Origin: Vibrio proteolyticus NBRC 13287
Lineage (GTDB): Bacteria > Pseudomonadota > Gammaproteobacteria > Enterobacterales > Vibrionaceae
Length of the DNA stretch: 64,000 nucleotides
Direction: 5' to 3'
NCBI RefSeq assembly: GCF_000467125.1
Contig: NZ_BATJ01000008.1
Location: 62,001 to 126,000 of the forward strand
A program made the position numbers and the translations under genes. The notes beneath the pieces are model-generated. The model was not told where the DNA came from and ran no database searches. It worked only from the letters and a program-made list of their open reading frames with translations. Positions 63,709 through 64,000 of this stretch are shown here, piece by piece (the stretch's first letter is position 1; each line of letters opens with the position of its first letter).

Positions 63709-64000
63709 ATGGAAAAGTTAAATGTCATTTGTGTCGATGATCAGCGGGAGGTATTGAGCGCGGTGTTGCAGGATCTGTCTCCTCTGAGCGGCTGGCTGAA
63801 TATTGAAGATTGTGAATCGGCAGAAGAAGTACTCGAATTGATGGATGAACTGGATGCAGAGGGAGAGTGGATCGCGGTTTTGATCTCTGATCACGTAATG
63901 CCGGGGAAAACCGGCGTGGAGTTGCTTGAGGAAGTCAGCCGAGATAGCCGTTTCAGTCATACCAAAAAAGTATTGCTGACGGGTCAGGCGACCCACGCAG
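63709..64000 (+). CDS. Response regulator, N-terminal receiver domain (3' truncated by window edge)
   Basis: The ATG at 63709 lies two bases after the kinase stop. The visible 97 residues form a CheY-like receiver: acidic pair in ICVDDQREVL, phosphoacceptor aspartate in VLISDHVMPGKTGVEL near residue 66, and the conserved threonine strand VLLTGQAT near residue 90. The receiver is cut by the window end before the lysine and any output domain, so the output (DNA binding, c-di-GMP turnover or other) is unknown. It is the probable partner of the upstream CNMP-domain kinase. Confidence 0.9.
   Translation, partial: MEKLNVICVDDQREVLSAVLQDLSPLSGWLNIEDCESAEEVLELMDELDAEGEWIAVLISDHVMPGKTGVELLEEVSRDSRFSHTKKVLLTGQATHA

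Overview
The window is about 64 kb of chromosome from a Vibrio-type gammaproteobacterium. The evidence is gene content and order: varA/uvrY-uvrC-pgsA followed by a tRNA cluster, pheST, ihfA with an adjacent relV-type alarmone synthetase, tpm and purT, a hutIGUH operon next to a VesB-like secreted trypsin, and several families typical of Vibrio (DUF3334, DUF3581, GlyGly-CTERM proteins). By eye the base composition is close to 50% GC, which would fit the higher-GC Vibrio lineages (fluvialis/furnissii-like); the species is an inference. I see no insertion sequence, prophage, integron or CRISPR array. Almost all DNA is accounted for by intact housekeeping or metabolic genes, with one gene cut at each window edge (gyrA at the left, a response regulator at the right).

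Layout. 1-9.2 kb: 3' end of gyrA, a LysE-type exporter, a MarR regulator, a BCCT osmolyte carrier, a two-gene leftward operon (CNMP/CBS/DUF294 protein plus a DnaQ-like exonuclease), and a dCache chemoreceptor. 9.2-15 kb, leftward: purC with a PurR box, sulA with a LexA box, a small zinc-ribbon protein, a Sel1/J-domain membrane protein, a glycine-zipper/OmpA lipoprotein, a DUF2786 protein, and a DUF3334 protein carrying a CheC/CheX-type motif. 15-21 kb: ydiJ, a small membrane methyltransferase, a GlyGly-CTERM trypsin, and a DUF3581 protein. 21-28 kb: histidine utilisation (hutI-G-U-H) with its repressor hutC. 28-32.6 kb: an old-yellow-enzyme reductase divergent from its likely TetR repressor, an EEP-family nuclease/phosphatase, the EF-P paralogue efpL/yeiP with yciU, and a nucleotidyltransferase-like protein. 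32.6-39.3 kb: polB (DNA polymerase II), then varA-uvrC-pgsA and four tRNAs (Cys, Gly, Leu, Gly).

39.3-46 kb: a PQQ-type sugar dehydrogenase, and a TetR-controlled operon encoding an MMPL/RND permease, a LolA-like periplasmic protein and an outer-membrane barrel. Together these look like a dedicated envelope-spanning lipid or hydrophobe export route. 46-48.3 kb: a second secreted serine protease and a GNAT acetyltransferase. 48.5-57.6 kb: pheS-pheT and ihfA, separated by oppA and an NAD-salvage cluster (pncB divergent from nrtR-pncA). 57.6-64 kb: relV, tpm, purT (second PurR box), and a tightly packed set of SLC13/DASS carrier, soluble CNMP-domain histidine kinase and response regulator.

The most interesting points are the TetR/RND/LolA-like/barrel operon with matching operators on both of its promoters; the DUF3334 protein with an exact CheC/CheX phosphatase spacing motif; a J-domain tethered to periplasmic Sel1 repeats; a plus-strand intrinsic terminator at 11.64 kb with no gene before it (possible sRNA); a 17-bp perfect inverted repeat in front of a protease; and an alarmone synthetase that begins with an apparent export signal.
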